From a virus: a DNA stretch of 24,814 nucleotides. Positions 8,258-18,220 of the stretch are shown here, piece by piece. The stretch covers positions 1 to 24,814 of the IMG/VR virus record IMGVR_UViG_3300006810_000359; one strand, written 5' to 3'. The position numbers and the translations under genes were made by a program. Positions within the stretch are counted from its first letter, which is position 1. Each line of letters begins with the position of its first letter. The notes under the pieces are model-generated. The model worked only from the letters and a program-made list of their open reading frames with translations. It was not told the DNA's origin and ran no database searches.

Positions 8258-8959
8258 ATGGCTGTAATCCCCGCATTGACTATTGGTGCTATTGGTGCTG
8301 GCGCAATCGCCAACACTGCAGGCGCGTTTGCTGGCGCACGCCAGTTGTACAACCCCGACAAAGAACGCGACCTCTTTATGGCGCAGGCACAGCAGCGTGA
8401 GATTTTGAACCAACAGGTTCAAGCCCAGCGTGCAGCACAGGCTGGGATTACCGCAGACGTGCAAGCGCAGGGCCGGGAGCAGGCAGCCATCATGGGCGCT
8501 CAGGGCGCGTATGGCGGCCGTGAGCAGCTCAACACAGCCTTGGCCCTGCAGGACATTCGAGGACAGCAGGAGGCGGCCCTGGCGGCCGTGGAACAACAAG
8601 CTCGTTTGAAGGCGGAAGCAGAGTTCCAACAAGAAAAAATGGAACTGGCGCAGTTGAAAGACGATGCGCGCGTAACCCGCATTCGGGGCGTTGCTGGCGC
8701 ACTGGGCACTGCGGCTGCGCAGGCCATCCCGGTATTCCAGCAGGGAGCAGCCATGAACTTGCAGCAGTCCTACTTCGACGCCATGATCAAAGGCTTCGCG
8801 AAGCAGCAGGGTGCGCGACAGGCGCAGGCGGCTGCGGCCACCGCCCTTGAGATGGGCATGGTTGGTGGGCTTCAGCCCGGTGGTCCTGTCTCTGCGGTCG
8901 GGGCAGCCTCTCCCGTCGCAGGGGCACCGGCATACATCCCTGGCGTCGACTACCGATAG
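8258..8959 (+). CDS. Putative internal virion / ejection protein, 233 aa
   Basis: The 233-residue product has a Gly/Ala/Ile-rich hydrophobic N-terminus (about residues 4-28, including GAIGAGAIANTAGAFAGA) and then a long Gln/Ala/Glu-rich coiled-coil region (about 45-150). A small hydrophobic patch and an Ala/Gly/Pro tail ending in YIPGVDYR follow. A membrane-active N-terminus joined to a Q/A-rich helix is the typical look of small ejection proteins (T7 gp14 or P22 gp7 type), which leave the capsid and form a channel through the cell envelope. Start ATG 8258 has GAGGG at 8249-8253. It heads a trio of size-increasing genes, matching the usual order of ejection proteins. Inference from composition and order. 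Confidence 0.55.
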   Translation: MAVIPALTIGAIGAGAIANTAGAFAGARQLYNPDKERDLFMAQAQQREILNQQVQAQRAAQAGITADVQAQGREQAAIMGAQGAYGGREQLNTALALQDIRGQQEAALAAVEQQARLKAEAEFQQEKMELAQLKDDARVTRIRGVAGALGTAAAQAIPVFQQGAAMNLQQSYFDAMIKGFAKQQGARQAQAAAATALEMGMVGGLQPGGPVSAVGAASPVAGAPAYIPGVDYR

Positions 8960-8968
8960 GAGCATCCG

Positions 8969-10867
8969 ATGGCCCTTCCAAAGCCGACATTCCTGCCGTA
9001 CCAACCCCAGCAGTTTGCCGATGTAAGCTCAGCCGTGACGCTGGGTATGCAGCTCTTTGGCAAGTATCACCCCTCGCAGCTTCAGCAGTTGCGCTACCAG
9101 CAGATGCTGCAAGAGCGGGAAGGCAAGGAGCGCAGCGCACAAGAGGAGCTGAAGACGATCGCCGAGGAGCGGGCAGCACTCCGTCGGTACCAAACCAGCT
9201 TCCGAGAAGCGGGCCTTGGTCCAAGCGGCAAGGTTCCCCTGACCGGCAGTCGTCAGGCAGGCGGAGGCGGAGCCGGGGGCGGAGCCGGTCGAGGCGGCGA
9301 GTCGATGACAGGCGTGCTGAACGCAGCCGCCAAGTTCTCGGCCAACACGACCGACCGTCGAGGGCTGGCTACGGAGGACCGCAACAGGATTGAGCGCAAG
9401 TACGACATGACCTCTGGCGTCGGCTCACAGCTTGTGGGCGACGTGTTGCGCAAAGCGGAATCCGTAGCCGGTAGTGCAAGCGGCGTCAGCACATCAGCTT
9501 TGTTGGGCGCAATTGCCTCGGCATCGGGTGAGTATTTTTCTCGCATCGAGGGCGTCAACATCTCAGGAGAGCGAAAGGAGATGGCGGCTGCGCGCCTGTT
9601 CGATGCACTCAAGGGGCGGTACAGTGCGAAGGTTGACAGCAACGTAGCGATGGCCATTGATGCAGTGCTCGAGACGCCAGGGTTTTTGACCGGAGCACTT
9701 TCCGAAGGCATCAGCCCGTCAGCCATTATCCGTCAGCGGCAACAGGCTGAGCTCAGCGGTGTCACTGCAGGCCCTGATCGTTTTGAAGAGTTTGCCTTCA
9801 GCAAGCTGCAGACCATTGACACCAACAAAGATGGCAAGGTCAGCGCCGAGGAGCGGCAGACCTACGAGCAGGAGCTTGCGTCGTTTCGCAAAGCCTACGG
9901 ATTGGCGGAGCCACTTACCGATGAAGAGGAGTTCTTCCTTGGCCGGTACATCAACGCGCTAAGCGACGACGGGCAGGCTGATCTCAAAGAGTTCGAAAAC
10001 GAAGCCGAGTACCAGCAGGCGCTGGCTGCCTACGAGAAGGGGCGCAACCTTGAGTCTCTGCCTCGCGGCTTTGCTCGGTTCTACGACGTTGACTACCTCG
10101 CCTCCAAGCAACGCGACTTGCAGCTCCGCGAGCGAGAGGCAGCCCTCCTGGGTCGCGAGACACCCCAGCAGCAGGCAGCACAAGCCTTCCTCGGGCTGCC
10201 AACCGTTAGCGCAGAGGCATTCCAGGCCGCAGCACAGGTCAGCCCACGGGCTGCTGAAGGGCTGCCCTACATGATCCAGCGGTACCAGCAGGCCAACGGT
10301 GACGTGCAGCCCAGGGACCGTGTTGAGCAGACGGCACAACAGCTCATCAGCAGGGGCAACCGCGACTTCAATATGTTCATGCAGCAGATCGACAAGCTGT
10401 ACCCCAACGACAACGATGCCCGACTCAAAGCGGCGGCCTACTACGGGGCAGCGCAGTTCGGTGCTGATGCTCGAGGCTCGACCTTCGACACTGCTACGCA
10501 ACAAGGCAACATCGCTGGCATGGCGCAAGGCATCCAGACTGCAGAGCGACAGTTTGCTTCCGACGTAGAAAGGACAGCAGCGGCCCCGGTCGCTCCACCT
10601 CCTCCTGTCATGGACCCGGCTCAGGCCATGCGTGCTCAGGCAGCGGCCTACGTTGCAGGGTTCACACCCGATGCTGGACAAGCAGCGTATGTGCCAGCAC
10701 CACAGCCCACGGTGATGGAGCGGAGTGGTCTGATGGGTGACGCTACAATCCCAGCGCCACCTGTCGGACCCCCACCGCTAACTGCCAGAGAAATGTTTTT
10801 GCAGAACAACCCAGAGTTGTTTGACCCCATCTACGGGCAGCCAGGCGGCTACACGGCGGGCCGATGA
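8969..10867 (+). CDS. Putative internal virion / ejection protein with EF-hand pair, 632 aa
   Basis: A 632-residue protein starts at ATG 8969, with AGGAG at 8958-8962 overlapping the upstream stop. The N-terminal 80 residues are Gln/Glu-rich and helical, followed by a Gly-rich linker (98-110). Residues 284-295 read DTNKDGKVSAEE, a canonical calcium-binding EF-hand loop with ligands at positions 1, 3, 5, 9 and 12, flanked by helices. A second, degenerate loop (330-341, ending DDGQADLKE, with Ala at position 1) lies about 35 residues on, as in paired EF-hands. The C-terminal region is Pro/Ala/Gln-rich. It has no membrane segment or enzyme motif. Gene order suggests a T7 gp15-like ejection component; calcium binding is predicted from the motif only. 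Confidence 0.6.
   Translation: MALPKPTFLPYQPQQFADVSSAVTLGMQLFGKYHPSQLQQLRYQQMLQEREGKERSAQEELKTIAEERAALRRYQTSFREAGLGPSGKVPLTGSRQAGGGGAGGGAGRGGESMTGVLNAAAKFSANTTDRRGLATEDRNRIERKYDMTSGVGSQLVGDVLRKAESVAGSASGVSTSALLGAIASASGEYFSRIEGVNISGERKEMAAARLFDALKGRYSAKVDSNVAMAIDAVLETPGFLTGALSEGISPSAIIRQRQQAELSGVTAGPDRFEEFAFSKLQTIDTNKDGKVSAEERQTYEQELASFRKAYGLAEPLTDEEEFFLGRYINALSDDGQADLKEFENEAEYQQALAAYEKGRNLESLPRGFARFYDVDYLASKQRDLQLREREAALLGRETPQQQAAQAFLGLPTVSAEAFQAAAQVSPRAAEGLPYMIQRYQQANGDVQPRDRVEQTAQQLISRGNRDFNMFMQQIDKLYPNDNDARLKAAAYYGAAQFGADARGSTFDTATQQGNIAGMAQGIQTAERQFASDVERTAAAPVAPPPPVMDPAQAMRAQAAAYVAGFTPDAGQAAYVPAPQPTVMERSGLMGDATIPAPPVGPPPLTAREMFLQNNPELFDPIYGQPGGYTAGR
9818..9853 (+). other. EF-hand calcium-binding loop (coding motif)
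   Basis: These 12 codons encode D-T-N-K-D-G-K-V-S-A-E-E, residues 284-295 of the 632-aa protein. Asp1, Asn3, Asp5, Gly6, Val8, Ser9 and Glu12 all match the EF-hand consensus. The incoming helix is FEEFAFSKLQTI and the outgoing helix is RQTYEQELASFRKAYG. Confidence 0.8.
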
Positions 10868-13800
10868 GCGCAAGCGAACTGCTTCGCGCAGCAGAGGTTG
10901 CAGAGCAGAAGGGTCGTCCCGAGTCTGCGCGGTTGTTGCGCGAAATGGCAGCGAAGCTCGGTGCCACGCCTGCAGCACCCGCCGCGCCCACGCCTACTGT
11001 GGCCCCTGCGGCTGTACCTGCGCGAACCCAGACTATGTACGCGCCTGACGATACTGGCTTTTCGCCCCCTCCCGGTGCGCCATTGTCGTCCGACAGCATC
11101 GCAACTCGGAGGGCTAGGATACAGGGCGCAGAGTTCATGGAAGACCTGCGCGCTGGCAGGCTTGATCCTGAGGTTCGAGAACGTCAACGCCAGTACCGTG
11201 AAGCGCTTGTTGAGCGCCCACGATTTGGGGGTCGACCGTTTGAAAACATTGAGGCCGGCGCTGTTGTCTATGCGCCTGAGTCACCCGTCGAGCCAGACAT
11301 TGCTCCCGTAGAGATGGACGACCAGCAGGTTGCCATGGAGTTGTCGCTACCTCGCGGCGCTTCCTACATGCGCAGGGCTGCACCAACCGATGCTCGCGTC
11401 TACATGGAACGGTTGCAGGGCCCGCGACCTGATGGGTCGGGCGGCAACATCATCAGGCCACCGGAGCAACGCGGGGAGGACATTGACCTCGAGCGACAGT
11501 TCGCTGCAACATCGGCAGCGGTTCAGGCTTTGCAGGACAAGGAGACCGCCGCGCTCATGGGGCGTACAAAGTACACGCCACAATACGCAGAGCAGAGCCT
11601 GCTCGAGCGCATCAATCCGCTCAGTCAACGTCGGCTTGTAACGCCAGGCGAACAGGCAACCCGGCAGCTTGAAGACCAGTTCATCATGCAGGCCGGAATG
11701 TCAGAGGAGACAGCGCGGGCCGCTGCTCGGGCTGGCACTCGCGACGTGGGTGAGCAGCGACTAACCACACAGGGAGATCCGGTCACAACGGGTGAGCGGA
11801 ATCCGTTCTTCTATGGCTTGGCGGCAGCATTCACGCCTTGGGCGTTGTTGCCGACGTTTCGCGAGAGCCGGTTGCGGGTAACCAAAAAGGTTGACCCAAG
11901 CGATCCGACTCGACAGTTGTACATCGAGCAGTACCGCGATCCCTACACTGGTGACCTGCGCGCTCCCAAGTGGTGGGAACGACTTTCAGAAGCGGTGAGT
12001 CGGCAGGTTTATGCGCCTGATGTGTCCGAAAACATTCGGCGACAGCAAGCGTTTGCTCGACAGACGTTAGCCAGTGAGCTGATTGAGTCAGGCATGCAGG
12101 CCGACGAGGCACGTCGACTGGTGATCGAAACGGTTCGCGACGAGAACCGTGCTCGTAGAAACAAAGTCATCGACATTGCAACCAGAGCAATCCCAGGCTT
12201 CGAACGGGAAGATGAGCGGTTGGACGCGGTTCAAGAACCGCTCATGCGTGGACTGCTGTCCACCACCAAGACAGACTCAGAGCTGGGTCTGCTGCAGGAA
12301 ACCCCAGTCGCACAGCTCTTGCGGAATGCGGGCGTGTTCCCAACGCTGGTCAACACGGCGTTGTTCGAGCTCCTCCCGTTTACCTACGAGATGGACCCCG
12401 AGACCGGCGAGCCCTACGACAAGAACGACCCGGCTTATCGCATCGATCAACTGTTGCGTCAGGGTCTGCGTCTTCGAGGATTCACGGAAGATGAAATCGA
12501 AAGGCGTCGAACCGGTGGCTTTCGGTTGCCCTCTTCGGCTGCGACAACCGGCGTCGGTGCGTCAGGACCGGAGGGGCCGTTCATGCCCGTCCCGTTCCAG
12601 GGTGCCACGCGCACGCGACCCCACGCCATGGATCCCACCGGCATGCGGGCAGCTCGCCAGACTGGCGGCATCGTTGCCAAGTTCGCGGAGGCCCTGCGGT
12701 CGGGTCGATTCTTGGGCGACGAGCTTATGTCAATCCCAGGGTACGTTGCTGAGTTTCCGGTAGAGCCAGCCGAGGTGCAGCCCGGCTACGGAGTTCTCAG
12801 TGAGCGGTATGATGCCATGGAAAATGGCACGCCCACGGCACCGTTCTGGCAGGGCGTTGTCTACGAGGGAGTGTATGGCATCGGCCCTGTCCCAGCAGCA
12901 AGAGCGGCGGCTCGCACTGCGATTGGTGGTACGGAGACCCTTGCGCGAGGAGCGAAAGAGGCCCTTCGTTTCCGGGCTCCGAAGGCAGCCAAGGCTGCCG
13001 ACGTTGTTGAAAAGCTGGCATACGCAGCGGGCGATCCGGTGCAGGCTGCGAAGACCAGCAAGAGCATTCGTATCGCGCAAGAGCTTGCAGAGATGGGTGA
13101 TGTTGATGCTGCCCGCATCAGTGAGATCGAGCTGACCAAGGGCTTGAACAACGCCCAGCGTGTGGCGGCAGAAGCCATCGGCGAAGAGGTGCTTGCGCCT
13201 TACATTCTCCAGGCCCGACTGGAGGCGGGGCCAGCAACAGTCAGTGTTGGTATGGCGAACGACCTTGCTGCCAACAGCAAAGCTGCTCGCACAATCCTCG
13301 AGGACGTAGGCGTACTGAATGGTCCGCGCGATCGGTTGCTCACGCAGTCCGAGATCGCTGCTCTGCGCAAGCAGCTAAACCAGCATTCAGCTTCGGCGTG
13401 GCGTGTTGCGATCAGCGACATCATGTTGAACAACAAGATTAGCGCAAGGCAAAAAGCCCGCGACATTATCGCGTTGCTCGAGGACGAGGGCGTTGTCGTC
13501 AGCGCACTGCCTGGTGGGCCTGACTTGCGGCGTGCATCGAACGCTTCTGATGCGGCAGCCCCGTCGTTGTTGGAGTCAGCCCTGGGGCAGATGGAAGGAT
13601 TGAACAGCGCCATCCCTGTCATGGGCAATCTGCCTGTGATGACAACGCTGCACGACCTGGGGAAACAGGCTGTCATGGGCGCGCGCAGCGGTGGCGATGT
13701 GCAGTTCGGTGGCCGCGCAGGCCGTGTGGTCAATCGTCGCATGGGTGCAGACAAGGTCACTCAAGATCGCATCCTTCGCACACCCGAAGAACTGTTGCGG

Positions 13801-16800
13801 GCTACGTCAGCAGCGGGCGGCCGAGTTGTTGAAAGTGCTCTTGAGAACATCGTTCCCAAGAACATGACCGTTGTCTCAAACAGTCTGATGGTGCCCACCA
13901 ACAAGCTGACCGAGGAGGTGTTTGAAGCTGTCGAGCGGAGCATGACAGCACTGCAGCCCACCGTTCGCAACGGGCCGAAGATTGGCGGCACCGTCTCGCA
14001 GCTCTACTACTTTTCTCCTGATGCTGCCGACGAGTTCATCCGCAGCCAGGGCAAAGCCAACATCGAGCGTTCTGAACTTATGTCAGGCATGCTGCTCCGT
14101 ATGCAAAGCGGCAAGCCTTTGACGGGAGCCGAGGCCCGCATTGTCGAAGACAGCCTGTTGACCCAAGCGTTCCGTGACGCGATGGGCAGTGAGGCTCGCG
14201 AGATTATGTTTGCGGGACGGCAGCTCGAGCGTGCCGAGGAACCGTTGGTTGAGGTGGGTCTCGACGTGCGGCCCGAGAAGCGGGTGCCCAGAACTGTGCC
14301 TGGCTCGGGGCAAGTTATTCCTGGGCGACTGACTGAGGCGGTGTCGGACTTGAAGTTGGTGGCCAAAGAGGCTGGAGGTGCAGCCCTTGGGCGAGCACTA
14401 AACCGAGGAGCAAAGCGCAACGCTCAAGATGCCGACGAGATTGCCACTAACTTCCCGACGCAGGTGGATGCAGACCTGCCCCGCGTACTGCAGCGGGTGA
14501 AGAGCGAGATCGCATCCATCGGCGACAACATTCGAGTTGAGATTCGGGACGCAGCCACCGGGGCAAAGAACCCAGAAGCGGCATTCAACCAAGTTATTCA
14601 GAAGCGCATTGAGCGCCAGATGATAGAGATCACGCAGACAATAGACAAGCGTGCAGAAGAGTTGGCCAAGACCTTTGGCATGACACCCGAGCAGGCGTAC
14701 TTGTACCTGACGTACCAGTCGCCCTCTGCCACCGCGCGTCGAGGGTTGGGCCAGGAGTTGTTCGCAGGCAACATTCCGCCCAACATCAGGCAGCTTGCTA
14801 TTCAGCGAGAGCAGGCCCAGTTGATGATGAATGCCTGGCGTGATGTTCTGCAGGACTTCTTTGGCAAGGATCTGTACGACAGTTTTATGACCGACGGTTT
14901 GTTGCGCAACCTCGTAGCGGTTCCGAATGTTGACCCCAACTTCATTGAGAGTGCTGCCGACGTTGTGCCTTTCACGACTCGCAACCTGCAGGATATGATT
15001 GATGCGCTGCGCATTCGCAACCCCAAGCTGAAAGGGCGCGGGTTGTCCAAGGCTCCGTTTGTCGAGGCGGGTGGAGTCGAGACGCGCGACGGTGTGTTCC
15101 CCGCAATGCTGTCGTGGGCCATGGGTGCCGACGCACGGGTCGTCAAGGAACGATCGCTTCGCGAGCTGGCCGAGACCAACCCTGACTTGTTTGTCAACGT
15201 CATGCCGTCGATCGTTGGGCGCACACCGCAGCGCGTGCAGGGTGAGGCAAGGCTCATCCTCGACAACCGGGCTGGTGCGCTCGATGTACTGAACGAGATC
15301 ATCGAAGCCCCTACCAGCGTTCGAGGCAAGGGCTCTCCACTTCGCGGTCGCGAGAACAGTGTGCGTTTCTCCATGCCCATCACCGATTCACGAGGGCAGA
15401 ACAAGGTCAACGGTCTTGGGCAGATTGAGGCGGGAGAGTCGGTGTACGTGCAAGAGCTGGACAACCTTGCCCGCCGTGCCGGGCTGGCAATGTCCGCACG
15501 CACCCGTCAGCAGATTGCCGAGCAGGTGTTCGAGCAGACCATGATGAACAACCGGTCTGTGCCTGACCTCGAGGAGTTGTTGGGCAACATTGAAACGAAC
15601 GCCAACCTTGACCTCAGTGCGTTCGAAACCCAGGCGACCACCAACGCAATCAAGTCCATCATGCGCGGGCTGGGTGAGGACTTTGCGCTCGCGCGTGCAG
15701 ACCTTGACAACCTGCCACCGGGCACGCCTCCGATCCCGTCGCTCCCTGAGATGATCGAGGGCGGCATGGCTCCCGACGATGTGTTCCGCATGCTGCGCTA
15801 CGCACTCGGCAACGATGACGACGCAACCCTGCTCCAGCACATTGCCTACGCTCGGCACTCCGGTGCGCCCGACGATGTGATCATCGCCGGTCTCCGTCGC
15901 AACATCATTGACAGGGCGTACACGACCTTCGTGCAACCGATGGTTGAGGATATGCGGTCTGTCCGATCAAGCATGGGGTACAAGCCCAACGTCACCAAGA
16001 ACGACCTGTTCAACCTGCAGCGAGAGTTGGAGCTGGCAGACCCCACCTCCGTGCGGCTGGGCCTGTTCGGGCAGCAGTGGAGCGACACGCTCAAAGAACT
16101 GCAGGCTGCCTCTGACTCTGGCAAGTTGGCGCAAAACGTAGAAAACCTGCGAAGACGTGACGCTGCTGCGAAGGCTGTCGACGAGGACATTCCATTGGCA
16201 GAGCGACAGGCGGCCAGGACAGAGGTGGCGATTGAGGCTGTTCGCAGTTTCTTGGTTACCCGTCGGCGCATTGCTGCCAGCGGTGCGCTTGCTGGTGGTG
16301 CGCCCATCCCCCTTCCTTTGGGACGGTACATCGTTCCTAACGCTGTGACCGCGCCTCTTATCGCTATGTCGACGGTGGGTCCGGTCAACGCTGTTCGCAT
16401 GTTGAAGGGGCCAGGCTACGCCTCGCAGCTTGCAGACGTAGAAGGTCAACTTGCCAACATCATCAACAAACCACTGACCCAGGCACGGTCGACCCCCAAC
16501 CCAAGCGAGTACCGGTTCACTTCGAAAACCGGCAAGCGGTGGACGCAAGGCGAGATTGACGAAGCAATCAAGCGCAACAACATTCTCATCAGCCGTGGGC
16601 AGATGGAGTTCAACGACGCTTTCATTGCCGACGTGCTTCGCGATGCGAAGCTGCTCATTGACGCTACTCCTGCCCCGGCCATGCGGCAGCATCTTCGCCA
16701 GCTCGACCCTCGCCGCACCTCGTTCTTTCAGTACGTCGCCAACGCTACAGACAAAGCGTTCCGCGAGAACATGTTTGTCAGCGCATTGAAGCAGGGCATG

Positions 16801-17730
16801 ACCGAAGAGCAGGCTGCACGCATGGCTCGTGCCGTTGTGCTCGACTACGGCGCTGTTCCTGACAAGGTAAAGAACGGCTTCAACCGATACATTCTGTTCC
16901 TGTCGTTCCGTTTTGCCAACTACATGGAGAGCGTGCGAGGCATGGCGCGCGATCCAAACACGTTCATGCGCAGCCTCAATGCCTTGGACAACAGCCAGAC
17001 CCAGAGCGACCTGGCGCTGACCGGGCCCGACTACGTTCGCATGCGGCCTATCCTCAGCAAGATTTACGACTTCGACGAGGGTGCAGGATCGGCGCTGTTC
17101 GGCCCGTCGGTGCCGTTTGGTGAGGCATACGCGGACATGTACCGCTTCGCTACGTGGGCGGCGCAGGCTGGTGCGCGCAACAACAACTTTGTCGGTGCGG
17201 CTGCCGGGCAGATCGAAGAAGAGAACCTCATCCCCTTGCTCAGCCTTGCCATCTCTGCGTACAAGATCAAGGGCAACCTCAGCGACACGGGCTCGAAGGT
17301 TCCCAGCGAGTGGGTGGCTTACGCCATGGGCACGCCCAACAACTTTGTGTGGAGCATGATGCGCGAGCACGTCAAGCCTGTGCCGAAGGACCGCGAGGCG
17401 GGTGGTCGCGTTCGTGCCATGGACCCGATGTACCCGCAAGAAGGGTTTCAGGAATACCAGTGGAAAAGCAAGAACGCAGAGCTGGCGTTCAAGGCTGCTC
17501 TTATGACGTTTGCCTACATGGGCATTGAGCGCACACGAGCAGACTACACCAAGCTGGGCATGACTTACGGAGTCGACGAGTTCCTCGACCCTGCGCGCTT
17601 TGGACTGGCTCCGACGTTGGGCTACGCGACCGGTGTCACAACACCCATCAACTTGGAAAGCATTGAGAAGCAATCACGTCGTGCACTGCGCGAACAGGAG
17701 AAGACTGCGCGCGAACAAGCGCGGGATTGA
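10864..17730 (+). CDS. Giant internal virion protein (2288 aa), polyvalent-protein-like
   Basis: One uninterrupted frame of 2288 residues, about 28% of the window, starts by ATGA overlap with the previous gene. The N-terminal 30 residues form a helical hairpin (LLRAAEVAEQKGRPESARLL), a motif common at the start of large phage-ejected proteins. A Pro/Ala linker follows at 34-57. Hydrophobic or amphipathic patches occur near residues 312-330, 656-690 and 1800-1845. Near the C-terminus, helical residues around FRENMFVSALKQGMTEEQ lead to a VVLDYG motif (Asp1994-Gly1996) and an aromatic ILFLSFRFANY stretch, resembling a segment I associate with polyvalent and large podovirus virion proteins. No lysozyme, protease (HExxH) or polymerase motif could be seen. 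It is probably the T7 gp16-like ejected protein; internal enzymatic domains may be missed by eye. Confidence 0.6.
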   Translation: MSASELLRAAEVAEQKGRPESARLLREMAAKLGATPAAPAAPTPTVAPAAVPARTQTMYAPDDTGFSPPPGAPLSSDSIATRRARIQGAEFMEDLRAGRLDPEVRERQRQYREALVERPRFGGRPFENIEAGAVVYAPESPVEPDIAPVEMDDQQVAMELSLPRGASYMRRAAPTDARVYMERLQGPRPDGSGGNIIRPPEQRGEDIDLERQFAATSAAVQALQDKETAALMGRTKYTPQYAEQSLLERINPLSQRRLVTPGEQATRQLEDQFIMQAGMSEETARAAARAGTRDVGEQRLTTQGDPVTTGERNPFFYGLAAAFTPWALLPTFRESRLRVTKKVDPSDPTRQLYIEQYRDPYTGDLRAPKWWERLSEAVSRQVYAPDVSENIRRQQAFARQTLASELIESGMQADEARRLVIETVRDENRARRNKVIDIATRAIPGFEREDERLDAVQEPLMRGLLSTTKTDSELGLLQETPVAQLLRNAGVFPTLVNTALFELLPFTYEMDPETGEPYDKNDPAYRIDQLLRQGLRLRGFTEDEIERRRTGGFRLPSSAATTGVGASGPEGPFMPVPFQGATRTRPHAMDPTGMRAARQTGGIVAKFAEALRSGRFLGDELMSIPGYVAEFPVEPAEVQPGYGVLSERYDAMENGTPTAPFWQGVVYEGVYGIGPVPAARAAARTAIGGTETLARGAKEALRFRAPKAAKAADVVEKLAYAAGDPVQAAKTSKSIRIAQELAEMGDVDAARISEIELTKGLNNAQRVAAEAIGEEVLAPYILQARLEAGPATVSVGMANDLAANSKAARTILEDVGVLNGPRDRLLTQSEIAALRKQLNQHSASAWRVAISDIMLNNKISARQKARDIIALLEDEGVVVSALPGGPDLRRASNASDAAAPSLLESALGQMEGLNSAIPVMGNLPVMTTLHDLGKQAVMGARSGGDVQFGGRAGRVVNRRMGADKVTQDRILRTPEELLRATSAAGGRVVESALENIVPKNMTVVSNSLMVPTNKLTEEVFEAVERSMTALQPTVRNGPKIGGTVSQLYYFSPDAADEFIRSQGKANIERSELMSGMLLRMQSGKPLTGAEARIVEDSLLTQAFRDAMGSEAREIMFAGRQLERAEEPLVEVGLDVRPEKRVPRTVPGSGQVIPGRLTEAVSDLKLVAKEAGGAALGRALNRGAKRNAQDADEIATNFPTQVDADLPRVLQRVKSEIASIGDNIRVEIRDAATGAKNPEAAFNQVIQKRIERQMIEITQTIDKRAEELAKTFGMTPEQAYLYLTYQSPSATARRGLGQELFAGNIPPNIRQLAIQREQAQLMMNAWRDVLQDFFGKDLYDSFMTDGLLRNLVAVPNVDPNFIESAADVVPFTTRNLQDMIDALRIRNPKLKGRGLSKAPFVEAGGVETRDGVFPAMLSWAMGADARVVKERSLRELAETNPDLFVNVMPSIVGRTPQRVQGEARLILDNRAGALDVLNEIIEAPTSVRGKGSPLRGRENSVRFSMPITDSRGQNKVNGLGQIEAGESVYVQELDNLARRAGLAMSARTRQQIAEQVFEQTMMNNRSVPDLEELLGNIETNANLDLSAFETQATTNAIKSIMRGLGEDFALARADLDNLPPGTPPIPSLPEMIEGGMAPDDVFRMLRYALGNDDDATLLQHIAYARHSGAPDDVIIAGLRRNIIDRAYTTFVQPMVEDMRSVRSSMGYKPNVTKNDLFNLQRELELADPTSVRLGLFGQQWSDTLKELQAASDSGKLAQNVENLRRRDAAAKAVDEDIPLAERQAARTEVAIEAVRSFLVTRRRIAASGALAGGAPIPLPLGRYIVPNAVTAPLIAMSTVGPVNAVRMLKGPGYASQLADVEGQLANIINKPLTQARSTPNPSEYRFTSKTGKRWTQGEIDEAIKRNNILISRGQMEFNDAFIADVLRDAKLLIDATPAPAMRQHLRQLDPRRTSFFQYVANATDKAFRENMFVSALKQGMTEEQAARMARAVVLDYGAVPDKVKNGFNRYILFLSFRFANYMESVRGMARDPNTFMRSLNALDNSQTQSDLALTGPDYVRMRPILSKIYDFDEGAGSALFGPSVPFGEAYADMYRFATWAAQAGARNNNFVGAAAGQIEEENLIPLLSLAISAYKIKGNLSDTGSKVPSEWVAYAMGTPNNFVWSMMREHVKPVPKDREAGGRVRAMDPMYPQEGFQEYQWKSKNAELAFKAALMTFAYMGIERTRADYTKLGMTYGVDEFLDPARFGLAPTLGYATGVTTPINLESIEKQSRRALREQEKTAREQARD

Positions 17731-17779
17731 TGCTACGTGGTAAGGTGTGACCGTCGCCGTCCAAGACTGAGGAGGGACA

Positions 17780-18217
17780 ATGCCACCCCGTATCCGCCAC
17801 TTCCTGCACGACAGTGTGCAGACCGGTACCCAGCAGTTGGGTACCGCCTTCAACGCCAGCGACGTGCACGTTCACGACATGTTGGCAGACTTCCCTGACT
17901 CTTGGAAGGACCGCAACTACCAGGGCATTGTCGAGGGCATCCATGTGCAGCTCACGAGTGCCGCGAGTCCAACGAAGATCACCATTCGTATCTGTGCTGA
18001 CGCCGACGGAGACCTCACCCTGGTGCCCGACACCGAGGCTGAGCTGGTGGCGGGCGTCACGACTGCTGCCACAAAGTGTGCCGCATTCAGCGTGCAACTG
18101 CCCCTGTTTCAGACGCTCAGCGCACCGGGCAACGGCAAGCTGTATCTCTTCGCCAAGGTTGACAGCGGCACGGGGAACCCTGTGTTTGCCCAGTCCTTCA
18201 TCACCTGGCGGGAGTAG
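17780..18217 (+). CDS. Small virion-type protein, unknown, 145 aa
   Basis: A 145-residue protein has a good site (GGAGGG at 17771-17776, 3 nt before the start) after a 49-nt gap, one of the few gaps in the late block. It may therefore begin a translationally independent group. The sequence is beta-rich (YQGIVEGIHVQLT, KITIRICADADGDLTLVP) with no membrane segment or signal peptide. Family not recognised. Its position after the ejection proteins and before a fibre-like gene suggests a tail appendage or its accessory. The 49-nt gap shows no convincing promoter. Confidence 0.5.
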   Translation: MPPRIRHFLHDSVQTGTQQLGTAFNASDVHVHDMLADFPDSWKDRNYQGIVEGIHVQLTSAASPTKITIRICADADGDLTLVPDTEAELVAGVTTAATKCAAFSVQLPLFQTLSAPGNGKLYLFAKVDSGTGNPVFAQSFITWRE

Positions 18218-18220
18218 GGC

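Noticed and set aside
15967-17673. 568-codon open frame on the minus strand, antisense to the giant virion protein
   Set aside because: The plus-strand frame has coherent protein character, clean coupling and continues for 2288 codons. The antisense translation is rich in His, Arg and Val with no recognisable domain, as expected for the complement of GC-rich coding DNA, and no ribosome-binding site was evident.
17731-17779. Promoter in the 49-nt gap after the giant gene (TTGATG ... TAAGGT)
   Set aside because: The two elements are only 8 nt apart, far from the 17-nt spacing of a sigma70 promoter, so nothing supports it beyond a gap with a good ribosome-binding site.
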